A stretch of 64,000 nt of DNA. It comes from Burkholderia guangdongensis (GTDB lineage: Bacteria > Pseudomonadota > Gammaproteobacteria > Burkholderiales > Burkholderiaceae). The stretch covers positions 1-64,000 of the forward strand of contig NZ_JACBNX010000008.1 of assembly GCF_013403875.1 (NCBI RefSeq). Reading direction: 5' to 3'. The translations under genes were made by a program, and so were the position numbers. Within the stretch, counting starts at the first letter, position 1. Every line of letters begins with the position of its first letter. The notes beneath the pieces were generated by a model. That model saw nothing but the letters and a program-made list of their open reading frames with translations, was not told the origin of the DNA and made no database searches. Shown piece by piece: positions 63,695 through 64,000 of this stretch.

Positions 63695-64000
63695 TTACTC
63701 GCCGTCGTGGCGCTTCTTGTAGTCGGCGACCGCCGCCTTGATCGCGTCTTCCGCGAGGATCGAGCAGTGAATCTTGACCGGCGGCAGCGCGAGCTCCTCG
63801 GCGATCTGCGTGTTCTTGATCGAGAGCGCCTCGTCGAGCGTCTTGCCCTTCACCCACTCGGTGACGAGCGAGCTCGACGCGATCGCCGACCCGCAGCCGT
63901 AGGTCTTGAACTTCGCATCCTCGATCACGCCGTCAGCGCCGACGCGGATCTGCAGCTTCATCACATCGCCGCACGCCGGCGCGCCGACCATGCCGGTGCC
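63695..64000 (-). CDS. iscU: Fe-S scaffold protein IscU, N-terminus outside window
   Basis: Scaffold on which [2Fe-2S] clusters form. The last 101 codons are visible; the frame is open past the window end (GTGMVGAPACGDVMKLQI), so the first 25-30 residues and start are missing. Ligand cysteines lie in APACGD and TYGCGSAIASSSL, and IHCSILAEDAIKAAVADY carries the third; LPPVK is the HscA recognition site. First visible gene of the isc operon; iscR and iscS probably lie just beyond. Confidence 0.95.
   Translation of the reverse strand, partial: GTGMVGAPACGDVMKLQIRVGADGVIEDAKFKTYGCGSAIASSSLVTEWVKGKTLDEALSIKNTQIAEELALPPVKIHCSILAEDAIKAAVADYKKRHDGE

Overview
The window is chromosomal DNA from a beta-proteobacterium, most likely Burkholderia sensu stricto and probably the B. 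cepacia complex. This rests on the very high GC, the strongly GC3-biased codon use, and a run of gene orders I recognise from Burkholderia chromosome 1: cysS-alkA-accA-tilS-lysC-tRNA-Ser, ppiA-ppiB-lpxH / cysE-trmJ / suhB, trpH-yciO-M50-trpS-dapA-bamC, lolC-lolD-tatD-comEC-pyrG-kdsA-eno-ftsB, recJ-prfB-lysS, and iscU-iscA-hscB-hscA-fdx-iscX. The species call is inference.

Layout. 1-4.3 kb is a variable edge: a truncated porin gene, a beta-keto acid cleavage (DUF849) gene flanked by a 42-bp imperfect inverted repeat, an MDR oxidoreductase, and a PIN-toxin/HTH-antitoxin pair. 4.4-11.3 kb runs leftward: cysS, alkA-like glycosylase, accA, tilS, lysC, tRNA-Ser(GCU) and its terminator. 11.5-17.2 kb holds a TPR protein, two cyclophilins and lpxH (rightward), cysE and trmJ (leftward), and suhB (rightward). 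17.2-19.2 kb is a LysR regulator divergent from an N-carbamoylputrescine amidase.

19.2-24.6 kb is an accessory island of visibly lower GC between the amidase and mutS. It holds a leftward vWA - PP2C phosphatase - protein kinase triad behind a consensus-like promoter, a stand-alone HELIH (M91/NleD-HopH1-like) metallopeptidase, a structureless 0.3 kb, and the N-terminal remnant of a tyrosine integrase. The triad matches the architecture of the TerY-phosphorylation (TerY-P) triads. It is the best candidate in the window for a poorly described system, possibly in defence or stress signalling.

24.6-30.9 kb: mutS, an exported metallophosphatase-like protein overlapping its end, slyD, a RoxA-type cupin oxygenase, and a small Ala/Ser-repeat lipoprotein. 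31-42.3 kb: a beta-lactamase-fold hydrolase, bamC, dapA, a methyltransferase, trpS, an M50 protease, a YciO/Sua5-like protein, a PHP phosphatase, an alpha/beta hydrolase and a DUF455 protein (leftward), then gamma-carbonic anhydrase, hslO and a small lipoprotein (rightward). 42.3-53.2 kb is a long leftward run from lolC to ftsB. 53.3-60 kb is rightward: an RpfE-like protein, recJ, prfB (with the programmed +1 frameshift), lysS and a glycine-zipper surface protein. 60-64 kb is the leftward isc operon, cut inside iscU by the window end.

Functionally most of the window is housekeeping: amino-acid biosynthesis (lysC, dapA, cysE), translation (cysS, trpS, lysS, prfB, tilS, trmJ), lipid and envelope biogenesis (accA, lpxH, kdsA, bamC, lolCD), DNA maintenance (mutS, recJ, alkA, comEC, tatD) and iron-sulfur assembly. 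Novelty is concentrated at 0.7-4.3 kb and 19.2-24.6 kb.
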